Source: Candidatus Heimdallarchaeota archaeon
Lineage (GTDB): Archaea; Asgardarchaeota; Heimdallarchaeia; Hodarchaeales; LC-3
DNA length: 6,988 nt
Direction of reading: 5' to 3'
Assembly (NCBI GenBank): GCA_027364495.1
Contig: DAHXPE010000529.1
Span: 1-6,988 of the forward strand
In this document: piece after piece, positions 6,412-6,988 of the stretch
Layout: each line of letters begins with the position of its first letter
Position numbering within the stretch: the stretch's first letter is position 1
Program-made: the position numbers and the translations under genes
Notes under the pieces: model-generated
Databases searched by the model: none
What the model was told of the DNA's origin: nothing
The model's input: the letters and a program-made list of their open reading frames with translations, nothing else

Positions 6412-6988
6412 ATGTCTAACACTATAATGCCTGTAAAAAATAACACAATTACCCAAATATCTGTCATAATTATTGCATATTTACGAAAAGAATACCTTGT
6501 CCGCGCTGTGGAATCTGTTTTAGACCAGAATTTCAATAGAGACAATTATGAAATCATTGTGGTAAAAAATTTTTCGGATTCATTTATAGATAATTATCTA
6601 TTGGATCACCATGTTATTAATATTTTATCAATAGAAACGCAAATTGGAAAAAAATTTGTGGAGGGAATACGTATTTCTAAAGGAGAAATTATCTGTTTTT
6701 TAGAGGATGACGATCTTTTTCTAAAAAATAAACTTGTTGAAGTATATACAATTTTTGCCAAGTATCCGAATTTGATATATTTCCATAATAATGCTTCCTT
6801 CATCAATGAAAATGGCGTACCAATTAAAAATTATAATTCTCTGCACTCCAGAAAAATAAGCAAGATCCACGAAATGTACGTAAAAAATGAAATTAAGGAT
6901 AGGGTAGTTTTCAATTTGTTTGACATTGGTCCATACTGGAACAATAGTTGCATATCTATAAGAAAATCTGGTTTCCTCGTTAATTTAG
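6412..6988 (+). CDS. Family-2 glycosyltransferase, archaeal type (cut by window end)
   Basis: An open frame of 192 codons starts at ATG 6412 and continues past the right edge. The product is a GT-A family-2 glycosyltransferase. After about 15 leading residues come ISVIIIAY (16-23), a YLVRAVESVLDQ helix (28-39), VVKNFSD (50-56) in place of the usual V-D-N-x-S motif, the IGKKFVEGIRISKGEI region (77-93) and the metal-binding FLEDDDLF (96-103). The VKNF plus EDDD pattern is one I associate with archaeal surface-glycan GT2 proteins. An in-frame ATG at 6427 would shorten the N-terminus by five residues. It is transcribed away from the membrane-protein gene and probably opens a rightward glycan operon. 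Substrate not determinable; the C-terminal part is not in the window. Confidence 0.92.
   Translation, partial: MSNTIMPVKNNTITQISVIIIAYLRKEYLVRAVESVLDQNFNRDNYEIIVVKNFSDSFIDNYLLDHHVINILSIETQIGKKFVEGIRISKGEIICFLEDDDLFLKNKLVEVYTIFAKYPNLIYFHNNASFINENGVPIKNYNSLHSRKISKIHEMYVKNEIKDRVVFNLFDIGPYWNNSCISIRKSGFLVNL

Noticed and set aside
6606..6806. 66-codon open frame on the - strand
   Set aside because: It is antisense to the partial GT2 gene, whose GT2 motifs are clear in the + frame.

Overview
The window looks like part of a cell-surface glycan locus from an AT-rich archaeon. Three things point to an archaeon: short overlapping genes with AT-rich, TATA-like boxes about 25-30 bases before probable leaderless starts; a glycosyltransferase with the VKNF and EDDD motif pair I associate with archaeal family-2 enzymes; and a very large membrane protein whose outer domain is dense in N-X-S/T sequons. 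A Thermoplasmata-like acidophile (Ferroplasma, Cuniculiplasma and relatives) is my best guess. That assignment is inference, and no marker gene is present to prove it.

Layout. Bases 1-413 hold the 3' end of an IS110-family transposase gene on the + strand, apparently frameshifted near base 40 and richer in GC than the rest. A 70-base gap follows. It contains a striking 26-base dyad (435-460) that overlaps a TATA-like element ahead of the first glycan gene. Two overlapping + strand genes come next: a family-2 (GT-A fold) glycosyltransferase (484-1548) and a GT4-like (GT-B fold) glycosyltransferase (1499-2659). They converge on, and overlap by 26 bases with, a - strand pair read from right to left: a 909-residue polytopic membrane protein resembling AftD-type GT-C enzymes (6357-3628), then a 335-residue GT-A-like glycosyltransferase (3641-2634). 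The convergent junction carries a hairpin-capable inverted repeat. A 54-base divergent promoter separates the membrane protein from a further + strand family-2 glycosyltransferase (from 6412), which runs off the right edge.

How the genes may work together (inference). The three soluble-type and one partial glycosyltransferase would extend a glycan on a nucleotide-sugar-dependent route at the cytoplasmic face. The AftD-like protein would act on the outer face, using a lipid-linked sugar donor to modify a lipoglycan or glycoprotein. Every gene that is intact in the window fits this theme. I see no tRNA, rRNA, CRISPR array or complete mobile element.
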